Shown here in pieces: positions 1 through 9,791 of a stretch of 64,000 nt of DNA. The stretch is from a bacterium (lineage in GTDB: Bacteria; Armatimonadota; Fimbriimonadia; Fimbriimonadales; Fimbriimonadaceae). Position 1 is the stretch's first letter. Each line of letters opens with the position of its first letter. The position numbers were made by a program, and so were the translations under genes. The DNA is taken from NCBI GenBank assembly GCA_027485645.1, contig JAIXQR010000003.1, positions 186,001-250,000 of the forward strand. Reading direction: 5' to 3'. Under the pieces are notes generated by a model. It worked only from the letters and a program-made list of their open reading frames with translations, made no database searches and was not told the origin of the DNA.

Positions 1-1225
1 ATGTTTGACCGACCGGGAATAGGGCGTGAAGGATCACCTTTGCTTTCGGTTGCTTTCTGCGGACCTTTTGGGCGATGGCTTCGACGCCGCGCACGATGGC
101 GGCGGGGGTGTCGGAATTAAGGTTATTGACTCCAATTAAGATTGCGACGGCTTCGGGCTGGCAATGGTCAAGCGCGCCGTGATCAATCCGCCAGAGCAGG
201 TGCTGGGTTCGATCGCCGCTCATGCCCATATTCACGGCACCGAAAGGTGCAAGGTGCTTTGCATAGGCATCTCCTGCGACGGCGCCTACGTTCCTTCCCG
301 GTCCGCCCCAGCCTTGGGTGATGGAGTCGCCGATGAGAACCAACCGCGGATTTGCGCGAGAGGCTTGGATGGAATCGGAGTGCTGCTGCAGCCAGCTTGC
401 GCGCCAGCCGGCGCTGAGGTAGCGGGACTCTGGGTTCGGCGCGGGAATGATGGTTGCTGGTGGAGCGTTGCGCGAGTTGCCCTGGTTCTGGAGGATGAAC
501 TCGACAATCGGGCGGGGATTGTCGAGGCTATGCGGGTGATGCCCGACGCCGGGTTTCCTGATGACCTTTATGTTTCCTCCGAGGCGGCGATACTCCTGCT
601 CCAGGAGGTCCGTGTTCTCCGAAACTGGAACGACCTCATCGGCCGAGCCAACAACATGGATGAGGGGAACGCGCGCTTTGGCGAGCACTTCTAGCTTGCC
701 GAGTGGGCCGAAGGGGTAGTCCAGCGCGCCTTGTTCGGTTGGGAATCCATAGGCCTTCATCAGCTGGGTCCAGTCTTGGGCGGAGTGTTTTCGGGGCCAG
801 GAGCGAAAGTCGCAGACCGGGGCGTCGGCGTAGATGGCCATCACTTTGTCTGGATTGGCGGCGGCCCAGTTGTAGGCGCTTAGGCCGCCTCGGCTGAACC
901 CTTCTAGTACGACTTTTGGAGAAAGCTTTTGATCGGTTATGAGTTGTCGATAGAACCGGTCGTACTGATAGATTGCTCCGGGCGATCCGTATTCGTTCTG
1001 AACATCGAGATAGGCCAGGTGAAAGCCTTTTTCTAGAAGGGCGAGATCAAGTTCTGGACGGTGGTCGAAGAACTCGGTACGCCAGATCCAGGGTCGGCCT
1101 TTGGCGGGGGTCTTTGGCGCTACGAGAACGGCGTTGTACCGGTCGAGTTTGAAGTCGGTGCGCTGGTAGCCGTGATAGTCGCCGACGAGCGAGATTGCGG
1201 CAAGCAACGAGCACACGGTTAGCAC
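1..1225 (-). CDS. Secreted bifunctional esterase: alpha/beta-hydrolase domain followed by SGNH/GDSL hydrolase domain (partial, runs off the left edge)
   Basis: Read by hand on the reverse strand and absent from the ORF track because it has no stop in the window. GTG start at 1225 with a hydrophobic leader (MLTVCSLLAAISLVG). Contains EGFSRGGLSAYNWAAANPDKV (nucleophile elbow) and GVGHHPHSLDNPRPIVEFIL, then LVLIGDSITQGWGGPG, NMGMSGDRTQHLLWRID and LIGVNNLNSDT (SGNH blocks I, II, III). Confidence 0.8.
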   Translation of the reverse strand, partial: MLTVCSLLAAISLVGDYHGYQRTDFKLDRYNAVLVAPKTPAKGRPWIWRTEFFDHRPELDLALLEKGFHLAYLDVQNEYGSPGAIYQYDRFYRQLITDQKLSPKVVLEGFSRGGLSAYNWAAANPDKVMAIYADAPVCDFRSWPRKHSAQDWTQLMKAYGFPTEQGALDYPFGPLGKLEVLAKARVPLIHVVGSADEVVPVSENTDLLEQEYRRLGGNIKVIRKPGVGHHPHSLDNPRPIVEFILQNQGNSRNAPPATIIPAPNPESRYLSAGWRASWLQQHSDSIQASRANPRLVLIGDSITQGWGGPGRNVGAVAGDAYAKHLAPFGAVNMGMSGDRTQHLLWRIDHGALDHCQPEAVAILIGVNNLNSDTPAAIVRGVEAIAQKVRRKQPKAKVILHALFPVGQT

Positions 1226-1305
1226 AAGGCGAACGTTACCTAGGCGAGGTCGGGTTTGGATTTGACGCGCTCGGTCGGCGCTAGTATTCTGGCTCTGGAC
1301 TTCTG

Positions 1306-3099
1306 ATGACAAGCGTCGTTCTAATTGCTGCCCTTGCCACTTCTGTCGGGACGATGCCATTGTCGGCTGATTCGGAGTGGGCGTACGTTGGGGGCGATTC
1401 TGGGGGGAGTCGGTATTCGAGCCTTAACCAGATTGATGTTACGAACGTTTCGAAGTTGAAGCCAGCTTGGGTGTTTCACACCGGGGATGCGAAGGGGGAT
1501 ACGCCGATCCAATGCACGCCGATTGTGGTGGAGGGGACGATGTATCTGGTCACTTCTGGGCATCGGGTAGTGGCTTTGAACCCGGCGACGGGTGAGCGGA
1601 AGTGGACGTTTGACTCTAGGAATAACGATGCCCGGAGTGGGCATGCGCGCTCTAGCCGAGGGGTGGCGTATTGGAGCGACGGGAAGCGCGGCGGCGAGCG
1701 GCGGATTCTTTACGGAACGCCCGATGGGCGGATTTTGTCCTTGGATGCGAAGACGGGGCTAGCGGATCCGGCCTTTGCCACGGTGGATATTCGGTCTGAG
1801 CTTGGGTCGAAATGGAAGGACGCTTACGTCGGGATTTCGGCGGCGCCGACGGTGCATCGCGACGTGGTTGTGGTCGGGCTTGCGACGGGGGAAGATGCCG
1901 GGGCGGCTCCGGGGACGATCATGGCTTTTTCGGTTCGGACCGGAAAGCGGGTTTGGAGTTTTGACGTGCTTCCGGCTTCTCAGAATCCGCTGGCGAAGGG
2001 GCCGATTGGCGCAGGGGGAGCTTGGGCCGGATATGTTTCGGATACGAAACGGAACATGCTCTTTGCCTCGACGGGTTCGGCGGCTTCGGACTTTGATGGT
2101 CGCGGGCGGCTGGGGGACAACCTTTATGCGAACTGCTTGATTGCGCTTGATGCGAAAACCGGACGTCGGATTTGGCATTTTCAGACGGTTCGGCACGACC
2201 TGTGGGACCATGACAATGCTTCGTCGCCGGTGCTTTGTAAGGTGACGCGGAACCGAAAATCGATTGACGCGGTCGCGGTTGTGACGAAGTCCGGCTTTTG
2301 CTTTGTGCTGGACCGGGTTACCGGAAAGCCCTTGTTTGACATTCGCGAGGTCGAGGCGCCAGCTTCGGAGATTGAGGGTGAAGTGGCGGCGAAAACTCAG
2401 CCGGAGCCAGTTTTGCCACTGCCGCTTTCCCGAACGGTTTTCACCCAGAGCGAGGTGACGAACATATCTTCAGAGGCGCGAAGCCACGTTCTGAAGCGTC
2501 TCGAGGCGTTTCGGTATGGCCGGGCGTATTTGCCGCCGACTCGGGAGGGGACGGTGGTTGTTCCCGGATACTTTGGCGGATCGCCTTGGTCGGGGGCTTC
2601 GTTTGACCCGACGACGAATACGCTTTTTGCCAACACGAACGACTTGCCGGCGGTGATGGCGAACCCGGCGAACTATCTGTTTTTGACGGATGCCGAGGGC
2701 TATCCGGGGATTCGACCACCTTGGGGGTCTTTGACGGCGATTGACTTGGACACCGGGAAGTTCCGGTGGCGGGCGACGCTGGGCGAGTATGCCGAACTGA
2801 CCAAGCGCGGGATTCCGCCTACGGGGACGCCGAACTTGGGCGGGACCTTGGTGACTAAAGGCAACTTGGTCTTTGTCGGCGCTACTTGCGACCAGACTTT
2901 TCGGGCCTTTGACAGCCGCAGCGGGAAGATTTTGTTGGAATACAAGCTTCCAGCCTCGGCCTTTGCGGCTCCTTCGACCTATGCCGTGCGGGGCAAGCAA
3001 TACGTGGTGATTGCGGCGAGCGGCGGCGGGTACGGCAAGACGTTCGGGTTCGACCGAGGTCCGGTCTCGGACACTTTCGTTTGCTTGGCCTTGCCTTAG
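1306..3099 (+). CDS. PQQ-binding beta-propeller quinoprotein (glucose dehydrogenase-like)
   Basis: SGGSRYSSLNQIDVTNVSKLKPAW, VVALNPATGERKWTFD and VRHDLWDHDNASSPVL, typical of PQQ-dependent sugar/alcohol dehydrogenases. Confidence 0.8.
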   Translation: MTSVVLIAALATSVGTMPLSADSEWAYVGGDSGGSRYSSLNQIDVTNVSKLKPAWVFHTGDAKGDTPIQCTPIVVEGTMYLVTSGHRVVALNPATGERKWTFDSRNNDARSGHARSSRGVAYWSDGKRGGERRILYGTPDGRILSLDAKTGLADPAFATVDIRSELGSKWKDAYVGISAAPTVHRDVVVVGLATGEDAGAAPGTIMAFSVRTGKRVWSFDVLPASQNPLAKGPIGAGGAWAGYVSDTKRNMLFASTGSAASDFDGRGRLGDNLYANCLIALDAKTGRRIWHFQTVRHDLWDHDNASSPVLCKVTRNRKSIDAVAVVTKSGFCFVLDRVTGKPLFDIREVEAPASEIEGEVAAKTQPEPVLPLPLSRTVFTQSEVTNISSEARSHVLKRLEAFRYGRAYLPPTREGTVVVPGYFGGSPWSGASFDPTTNTLFANTNDLPAVMANPANYLFLTDAEGYPGIRPPWGSLTAIDLDTGKFRWRATLGEYAELTKRGIPPTGTPNLGGTLVTKGNLVFVGATCDQTFRAFDSRSGKILLEYKLPASAFAAPSTYAVRGKQYVVIAASGGGYGKTFGFDRGPVSDTFVCLALP

Positions 3100-3361
3100 G
3101 AGTTTCGCCTTTGTCCGCGATGCGTGGAATTAATTAACGCTTCCCCCCCAGGGATCTTAATTAATTACAGGGGTTTTTAGGTTCGGATTTGTTCGGATTA
3201 GTTCGGTGGCTCGGGTTTGTTTTGAGGGGCCGAAAATTTATTTATAAACACTCCCGCGTTGGGGGCGGGTGTAAATTTAATTTTCGCAGGCGGTAGGTTC
3301 ACGTACTTTAAGGTGGCGAAATGGGCGGAGGACAACCTGGGATTTTTGAATTGCTTGGGGC

Positions 3362-3802
3362 CTAAGGGTATTGCAGCAGGCCGGTGTGGTTGATGATGAG
3401 CCAGCGGCCGTCGACCTTTGTATATATCTTGCAGGCGCGGCCGGACCAGTGGAACTCGGATTGGTCTTGTTTGTTGATCCAGAGGGTGTCAACGACTACA
3501 ACGGCGAACCCGCCGTCGAGCTGCTCGGTGACTTCGATGCGGACGGTTTTTCGGCGGTTGTGGGCGAGGATGTAGTCGGTGAACAGGCGGTTCCAAACGT
3601 CCTTCCAACGCCCCGCATCAAACCGTCCCATCGGCATGACCCAGGTCTCGGGATCGTGGCTCTGAGCGTCCGGCGGCCAAACCCAGACCATGTCGGGGTG
3701 GAACAGGGCAACGAGGGCGTCGGCGTCGAGGTTGTTCCAGGCGGCGGTTTCTGCGTCGACTAGCGATTGAATTTCGTCGAGGGCGATTTGTTTCGGGTTC
3801 AT
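3362..3802 (-). CDS. SnoaL/NTF2-like (DUF4440-type) protein
   Basis: IQSLVDAETAAWNNLDADALVALFHPDMVWVWPP...GRWLIINHTGLLQYP pattern. Confidence 0.75.
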   Translation of the reverse strand: MNPKQIALDEIQSLVDAETAAWNNLDADALVALFHPDMVWVWPPDAQSHDPETWVMPMGRFDAGRWKDVWNRLFTDYILAHNRRKTVRIEVTEQLDGGFAVVVVDTLWINKQDQSEFHWSGRACKIYTKVDGRWLIINHTGLLQYP

Positions 3803-4045
3803 CTAGCGGAATATATCGATTGGATGAAGGGTCACAAGGTTCGAAGGCAAGAGCCTAATTTTTCGCTAACATTCCGGAGCTTGGATCGTTTACACGCCAC
3901 GAACTGAAGAAAATCCAGTCTCCCATCATGTGATAAAGGCACAGATGATGGCCAGGGTTCAGAGCCTTGTAGTTCGCGGCTTTTCGTACTGATGGGGAAA
4001 AGTGCTGACCTGTAAACGAAGCGCCTTTTACGCTGCCTGACTAAT

Positions 4046-7000
4046 TCAAGGCTCGCTCCGCTTGGATCCACTTACGAATTCAACGAGCAACGCGTAGCTA
4101 ATAACTGGAATCTCGAATCCTTGAATCAACGTGGCGAACATATCATGGTCAAGAACCACCACTGGTTGAACTTTCCATCTCCAAGCATCAGAAGGGTCTA
4201 GCTTACAGTCCTGCAAGAGGGCAGGTATGCAGTCTTCGACCCAGGCTGCCTTGGTGGCAGCTTGAGACACTGCTGTTTTTCGGGTCGGGTCGGAATTCTG
4301 TACTTCGTCCAATTGTTGTCGCATCTCATATGGTGTCTTTGCGAATAAGAGATCCTTGCACTCCAACACAAAAGCCCTGCGGTTCTGCCGATCCAAAACG
4401 ATGGCGTCGATTTCGCCGATGGCGCCAACTGCCTTGCCGCCAACCCGCTTTACACGGGTCTTGATGGCAAAGCGATCCAAGTCATCAAACGGCTGATGCA
4501 CGCGTCCTTCGAATGCGTATCCTCTAGCGTTGTTTAGCTTGCTTTGAAAGATGCTCATTTCCCTACTCTGCTTCACCGAGTGCGCGGGTAATCGTCCATC
4601 GAGGAGTAGGTCTAGGAAGTAAGATCCGGCTCTTTGCAGATTCCGCGCCGACCAAATCAACTCGCCCCCTGGCTCGGAGCTTGTGCAAAGTAGTGGTCTT
4701 CGCAGATACGACAGCCGTCTGTTGAATCGCCATGGCCACACGTCGAAAGACTTGTATGGCTCACTTGGTCGCAGGAAGTCTTCCCGTGGGTTCATGCTCC
4801 AAGTAGCAATGAAGAGCTCAGCATCCTCGGACTTCCAATCGAGTTCTTCTCGAAGGATGTTCACCACTGATTCTCGTTTGATTCGTGCGACTCCACACTC
4901 GACTTCAAGCGCCCTTGTGACTAGGACAGAGATGCCATCAACAATTTGAGTTAAAGATAAGTTAAACTCTGACCGAATAGCCGGATCTGCATCTTCAATG
5001 AAAGCGGGTCTTTTGTCGGTAACCGATCTATGCCAGTACCGGTGAAAGGATTGGGCAAAGCTTTTCACCTGTCCTGACCAGATGCGGGCAAAAAAAGCTT
5101 CTTGAAACTTGGTGAATTCTTGCCGAGCCTGCCCTAAGCGGCCTGACGGCAAGATCGCAAATTTGGCGTTGCTCAAGCGGTATTTGTGCAAATCGCTCTC
5201 CATGCCATAGTATATGATTTCATATGCCAGTGCAAGAATACGATCGAATCGGGAGAGAGACAGCTGCAGCGTCCCGGAAGGCGGGTTCGAAGTCACAAGT
5301 TCTATCAGAAAGCGCATCGCCATGTCTGAATTGGAAAGCATTTGGGACTCGGTTCGGATAGTCTCCTCAAGGTCACTGCCATAACACGCCAATCGCGGGA
5401 TAGTTTCTAGCTTATTGCGAGCCATCTCGGCCAACAAAGACTCATGCCTTTGAACGAGCCACTCCAACAATCCGACTGACGTGAGTTGCGCCACGTCGCT
5501 AACGAGAGCTCGGTAGAGGAAGTGAACCACGCCATTGTTAAGAACGTCCTGAACGACTGAATCAGGTATCGGACCTACATGCAGACCTATTGTTGACTCA
5601 AGATGTCTTCCCAACTCATCCAGAACAAAGGCAGTTTCGGCTTGTTGAATAGGGCGATGCGCTGGCCCGCTGGTCGGATATAGTTCATGTGATGCGCGAG
5701 CATCAACCGCAATAATCATCTTCTTAACGCCGATTGGCGCATGACTGTCAAGAACAGCACGTATCTTGGAGTCAGAGAATATTCGTTGTTGCTGAAGAGG
5801 CAGTAGTGAGCGAAAAGCTATAAGAACGGCTGCCATTAACTGTCTTTCAGACACATTGTCAGAACTGAGAAAGGCACTGAGTGCTTTTCCAGTTAAGAAG
5901 ATGCGTACATGACCTAGCGCAGGATGCGTGGCCGCTTGTATCCACTGGTCTGGATCACCGTCGATTTCGCCGTCGATAGCTCGACTCCAACTATTTTCGT
6001 CCGTAAGAACGATCTGGACCAATAATTGTGTGTATATCTTGGCCAAGGGCGACATTACAGGCCGCAAATCAGACGCGAATTGCCATAGCCAGTACGCGAT
6101 CGCCTCCGAGACAACATGATGTACAAAACTAATGTTCGCAAACTCCGGTGATCTTCTCTCCCACGTCTGGAATGGAGAAGTGATCCAGATAGGAACATCG
6201 TATGCTTCCGACAGAAGTCCTTTGCCTTCAAAAGTGATGTAACTAGGCATTGCTACGTCGGCGTAAAGTCTTTGCACTTCAATTACATCAGCGCCGCTAG
6301 GAGATCTGACAGCATGCCGATCTCTCCGGGAAAGTGTCTTACAGCGAAGTTCGCCTCCGATGTCTCCCATAAGTGAGATCTGATTTGGAAGAACTGAGTC
6401 CCCGACGTAAAAACTGTGGCCATGCTGAAGATACAGTGCATACTCATCCAGTGTATGGGTTGATGCAATCTGGCAACGTGAACGAAGCGCGTCAGAGTGT
6501 CGCGCGAACTGGATTAGTACAAGAGGATTTGTTCGTTCGGTTTCAAAGACGATCTGCAGATCAGAAGTAGAAATGGGCAGGAATAGAGTTTCCTTTGGAC
6601 CGTCGCAACTCACCAAACTAAATCGACCTGAAGTTTGAATGATCAGTATTTCGATGTCCGGCTGGCTATGTGAAGAATCTTCAAACAATTCCTCAATCTG
6701 CGGTCGCCACCAGTCTTGATATTGCTGAAGTGCATCGCTGCACACCAAAACTCTCGCATTCAATTCTTCATCGCATTTATAAAACCATTCAGAAATCACG
6801 CTCTTCTGGTCATGACTTACTCGCGATGGTGAATTCTCTAACCGGTTCCAGCCCCAGAATACAAAGCAGTTGCTAATTGTTGCAGCTGAGATCTCGTGTA
6901 GAGTTTTCGCTAATAGAGGGGTGCAATTGTACGTAACTGATTCGGAAATGATAAAGTTAAGGGTGGCATTCACAAATGCGGATGGAGAGGCAACAACGTA

Positions 7001-7726
7001 CTCCTCACCGAATTTAACAAGTGGATGACTTGATATGTGAGTCATGGCCTCGTCAAAGTCCTCGGTCAGGTCTCCAAAAGAATTGCAGCAAAAGGTCTCA
7101 AAGAATGTTTCATCAAGCTGCAACCCATTGAAGAGTCCTTCTAGGTCCATACGGTTAAATGTGATAGCACTCTTTAAAAATGAGAGGTGGTCGCGCGAAG
7201 GAATTGTCACGTTGCCGTGAGGGCTAGCACTGGTCGGCTGGTTTCGTTGTAAACCGGCACGAGCGCAGATTGTGTCACTCATACGCAACAGCGCCATGAG
7301 CCCGTTACGTACCGATGTTATGAACCGATCGTTCAATCCAAACGGATTTGATAGTACTGCTTTGATAATAATGTCGAGGTCATCCGCTGGACTATGCGTG
7401 GGGCCAGGCAAGACCAAGTAGGTGCCCTCTGGACCAGCGATCGCCTGTGTGAATAGGCCCTCGGTGGGGTCCTCCATCATGCGTACATGATCGTCCATGC
7501 GACGATTTAGAATCCTTTCTAATTGAGATCTAGAGACACGTTTCTTTCCGTTTCCACTACCATTGATGGCATGAAACGTGAGATGTGCTAAGCGCACCCA
7601 ATGATCTGCGTTTTCTGGTACCAGTTGCAGCGCGGCCAGAGAGCGAAGGAGGTCGTATCGGTCGAAGGGATAGAGAGCCTCCATGTACATATGAATATAC
7701 TTGCGAACAGCCTTGCAGAACTGCAC
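4046..7726 (-). CDS. Large orphan protein with C-terminal PD-(D/E)XK nuclease-like motif (true start may be 7690 or 7684)
   Basis: Single 1226-aa ORF. C-terminal GYAFEGRV...GEIDAIVLDRQNRRAFVLECKDLLFA fits E...D-x(n)-ExK. No recognised domain in the N-terminal ~1000 aa. Confidence 0.7.
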   Translation of the reverse strand: MQFCKAVRKYIHMYMEALYPFDRYDLLRSLAALQLVPENADHWVRLAHLTFHAINGSGNGKKRVSRSQLERILNRRMDDHVRMMEDPTEGLFTQAIAGPEGTYLVLPGPTHSPADDLDIIIKAVLSNPFGLNDRFITSVRNGLMALLRMSDTICARAGLQRNQPTSASPHGNVTIPSRDHLSFLKSAITFNRMDLEGLFNGLQLDETFFETFCCNSFGDLTEDFDEAMTHISSHPLVKFGEEYVVASPSAFVNATLNFIISESVTYNCTPLLAKTLHEISAATISNCFVFWGWNRLENSPSRVSHDQKSVISEWFYKCDEELNARVLVCSDALQQYQDWWRPQIEELFEDSSHSQPDIEILIIQTSGRFSLVSCDGPKETLFLPISTSDLQIVFETERTNPLVLIQFARHSDALRSRCQIASTHTLDEYALYLQHGHSFYVGDSVLPNQISLMGDIGGELRCKTLSRRDRHAVRSPSGADVIEVQRLYADVAMPSYITFEGKGLLSEAYDVPIWITSPFQTWERRSPEFANISFVHHVVSEAIAYWLWQFASDLRPVMSPLAKIYTQLLVQIVLTDENSWSRAIDGEIDGDPDQWIQAATHPALGHVRIFLTGKALSAFLSSDNVSERQLMAAVLIAFRSLLPLQQQRIFSDSKIRAVLDSHAPIGVKKMIIAVDARASHELYPTSGPAHRPIQQAETAFVLDELGRHLESTIGLHVGPIPDSVVQDVLNNGVVHFLYRALVSDVAQLTSVGLLEWLVQRHESLLAEMARNKLETIPRLACYGSDLEETIRTESQMLSNSDMAMRFLIELVTSNPPSGTLQLSLSRFDRILALAYEIIYYGMESDLHKYRLSNAKFAILPSGRLGQARQEFTKFQEAFFARIWSGQVKSFAQSFHRYWHRSVTDKRPAFIEDADPAIRSEFNLSLTQIVDGISVLVTRALEVECGVARIKRESVVNILREELDWKSEDAELFIATWSMNPREDFLRPSEPYKSFDVWPWRFNRRLSYLRRPLLCTSSEPGGELIWSARNLQRAGSYFLDLLLDGRLPAHSVKQSREMSIFQSKLNNARGYAFEGRVHQPFDDLDRFAIKTRVKRVGGKAVGAIGEIDAIVLDRQNRRAFVLECKDLLFAKTPYEMRQQLDEVQNSDPTRKTAVSQAATKAAWVEDCIPALLQDCKLDPSDAWRWKVQPVVVLDHDMFATLIQGFEIPVISYALLVEFVSGSKRSEP

Positions 7727-8242
7727 TCAATCGTGACGGAGAAAGTGTTCTGATCTTATTGGAGTTAATGTCGACGGTGATCATCCGAGATCGGCGACAA
7801 TCTAGCGTGCAGAACTGCGATGCCGAGCACGTGTTCGTGTTTATGGCCGCGGTAGAGAAAGTAGCGAGCAACTGAAACGTTTCTGACTTCAAGGGCGTAG
7901 TAGCAGTTGCACCGACACGTGCAAACCAACTGACTTCCCTTATGGGGCAGCAGCCTGCCAGTCATTCTGACGGTTGTCGTACTGAAGAGTCTTGCAAGTC
8001 AAGGTCTGTTCTCGATCTACACGAAAGTGGCTGAACGTGTCGGAGCACTCAGAGCTCGATCACATCGATCGGCAAATTCGCAGTTAGAGGCTGCTTCGCA
8101 GTCCTCACGTCTAAGAGGAATTGGTGAAATTATGGTAAAGATAGCAATCGCAATCGGAGTTCATTTCGCCGCTGAGTGTCTGGCTGGTCTGTTTAGCGCC
8201 ACGTCCCGTTGAGAGAACCTCCGGGAACGTGGTGCATTCCAA

Positions 8243-9559
8243 TCAAATCATCCCGGTCACGACGAGCCCTGACGCTTCAGAAACGAATGTTGGTCCGTAA
8301 CTGGCTAAGTCCGTCTTAACCATATTGCCTGGATGGTGGACGCTTCCCAACTTGGCGGAGTACACGCTGACTCGATGGGAGAAGTCACTGGCTGCCCCAA
8401 CGTGCCAGTTCTCATCGGATCCATGGTGAGGTACTTGAAGCACTTGCACTCGCTTCCAGCGCTTGACTGAAAAGTGGTCCTTTGCGGCTTGAAGCTCGGT
8501 AGGCTTTTTGAAGAATATATCTCCAGTTAAGAGCGTACCTTCGAGCATGCTGCCAAAGAAGCGATACTGCCAACTGCGAGGGAACCTAAAGAACAAATGA
8601 TGGTGCAGAAACGTAAGGTGCAGATAAAGATCGTGATAGTCAAATGAATTCCATGAGAGACTGGCCCGCTTGAGCGGTCCTGAATACATCACAAGCGAAA
8701 TTCGGTTCGCGTTTTTCCCGCCTTTGTCAAATGTCTTAACGTATTCGTTTTTCAAGGCGTCCAGAAGCGGCTTCGAATCATATTTCCCGTCGCTATTCCG
8801 GTGTGTGTTGAGGATAGCGACCACCGCATTTTGCAAAGGGTCGATAGATTTCTCCGGCCGCGCCTCGTTGTAAAATACGAATTCCCATCGACTTCCCAGA
8901 TTAAAGGGGCTATCGTGAGTAACGATCGCCGCCCGCGCCGAAAGGCCCTGCGCCGCTAATCCCGGGCCATCTGCATCCGAAACGGGCTGTCCGGTCGGGA
9001 AATCCAGACTCAGGCTCTCATCGTCGTTATCCCCATCCGGTTGCGTGCGATCGGGCTCAAGATTGGGTTCGTCTGGTGGTTCAAAGTCCGGTGGGGGCTC
9101 CGCTCCGCCATCACCACCCGCGATGTAGATCAAGCGAGTCTGATCGTCATTAGCGATCCCAAGCAAATATGCCGCAGGGTCGATCAGAAAGTCGGCATAC
9201 CACCCATCAGCGTCTTCCTCGACCAGGATGGCGATCCGCTGGGCGAGGGGCATGTATGGCAGCACAATCACGTCTGTTTTAACTTCTCTTAACAGGAGTT
9301 CGATTCCACTTATGTGGTCCTTATCAAAGTGCGAAACGCAGACCATTCCAATGCGGTCAGAAATCTGACTTTTGAGTCGATTAATTTCAGTTCGTACCGG
9401 TTGCTGGCTGGACGTGGCCCCGCAATCAAATACCCAGCTGAATCTGCGTTTTGCTGCGTCATGGTGGCCAGAATGCGAGATTAGGCTTAGATGGCCCGAC
9501 ACAAAGAGGCCCTGTCCGACGGGATGGTAAGTGTTGGTAATGAATAACGGCTTTGCCAC
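8243..9559 (-). CDS. ComEC/Rec2-like metallo-beta-lactamase-fold hydrolase
   Basis: GTG start. VCVSHFDKDHISG (HxDxDH), GTLLTGD and VLQVPHHGSDENW motifs of the MBL fold. Confidence 0.85.
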   Translation of the reverse strand: MAKPLFITNTYHPVGQGLFVSGHLSLISHSGHHDAAKRRFSWVFDCGATSSQQPVRTEINRLKSQISDRIGMVCVSHFDKDHISGIELLLREVKTDVIVLPYMPLAQRIAILVEEDADGWYADFLIDPAAYLLGIANDDQTRLIYIAGGDGGAEPPPDFEPPDEPNLEPDRTQPDGDNDDESLSLDFPTGQPVSDADGPGLAAQGLSARAAIVTHDSPFNLGSRWEFVFYNEARPEKSIDPLQNAVVAILNTHRNSDGKYDSKPLLDALKNEYVKTFDKGGKNANRISLVMYSGPLKRASLSWNSFDYHDLYLHLTFLHHHLFFRFPRSWQYRFFGSMLEGTLLTGDIFFKKPTELQAAKDHFSVKRWKRVQVLQVPHHGSDENWHVGAASDFSHRVSVYSAKLGSVHHPGNMVKTDLASYGPTFVSEASGLVVTGMI

Positions 9560-9791
9560 GTGGACCTCGTATCAACTTATGTCATGTTACCGCTTGTTCA
9601 GTTGCTTTACACCGACTTGAGGATTTCAAAATCGAAGTTATATGGAGTTTGGATCAGCGAAGGTGCCTGTTCCCGTGATCGATCCCCTTATCGGATGTTT
9701 GTTAATGCAGTTAAATTACGATCTCTTGTTCGCTGGGTTGATCGCTATGATCTGCAGTGCCTCACTTAAAGCGTGCCCAAGAAACTATTAT

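Noticed and set aside
164-694. 176-aa + strand ORF at the left edge
   Set aside because: Antisense to the esterase/SGNH CDS found by reading the reverse strand, which carries clear catalytic motifs.
1759-3000. Several long minus-strand ORFs (1759-2211, 2397-2636, 2470-3000, 2700-2945) inside the PQQ gene
   Set aside because: Arg/Pro-rich shadow ORFs of a well-supported + strand gene.
3832-4071. 79-aa minus ORF overlapping the end of the large island gene
   Set aside because: No motif, overlaps a better ORF, no convincing start context.
7557-7965. Short ORFs in both strands between the MBL and the 1226-aa gene
   Set aside because: Mutually overlapping, low-complexity or Cys/His random composition, no recognisable domain.
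8243-9559. Classification of the MBL gene as AVAST type I (Avs1A)
   Set aside because: No trypsin-like partner or STAND NTPase in the adjacent genes; the trypsin-like gene at 21864 is 12 kb away in an ordinary context.
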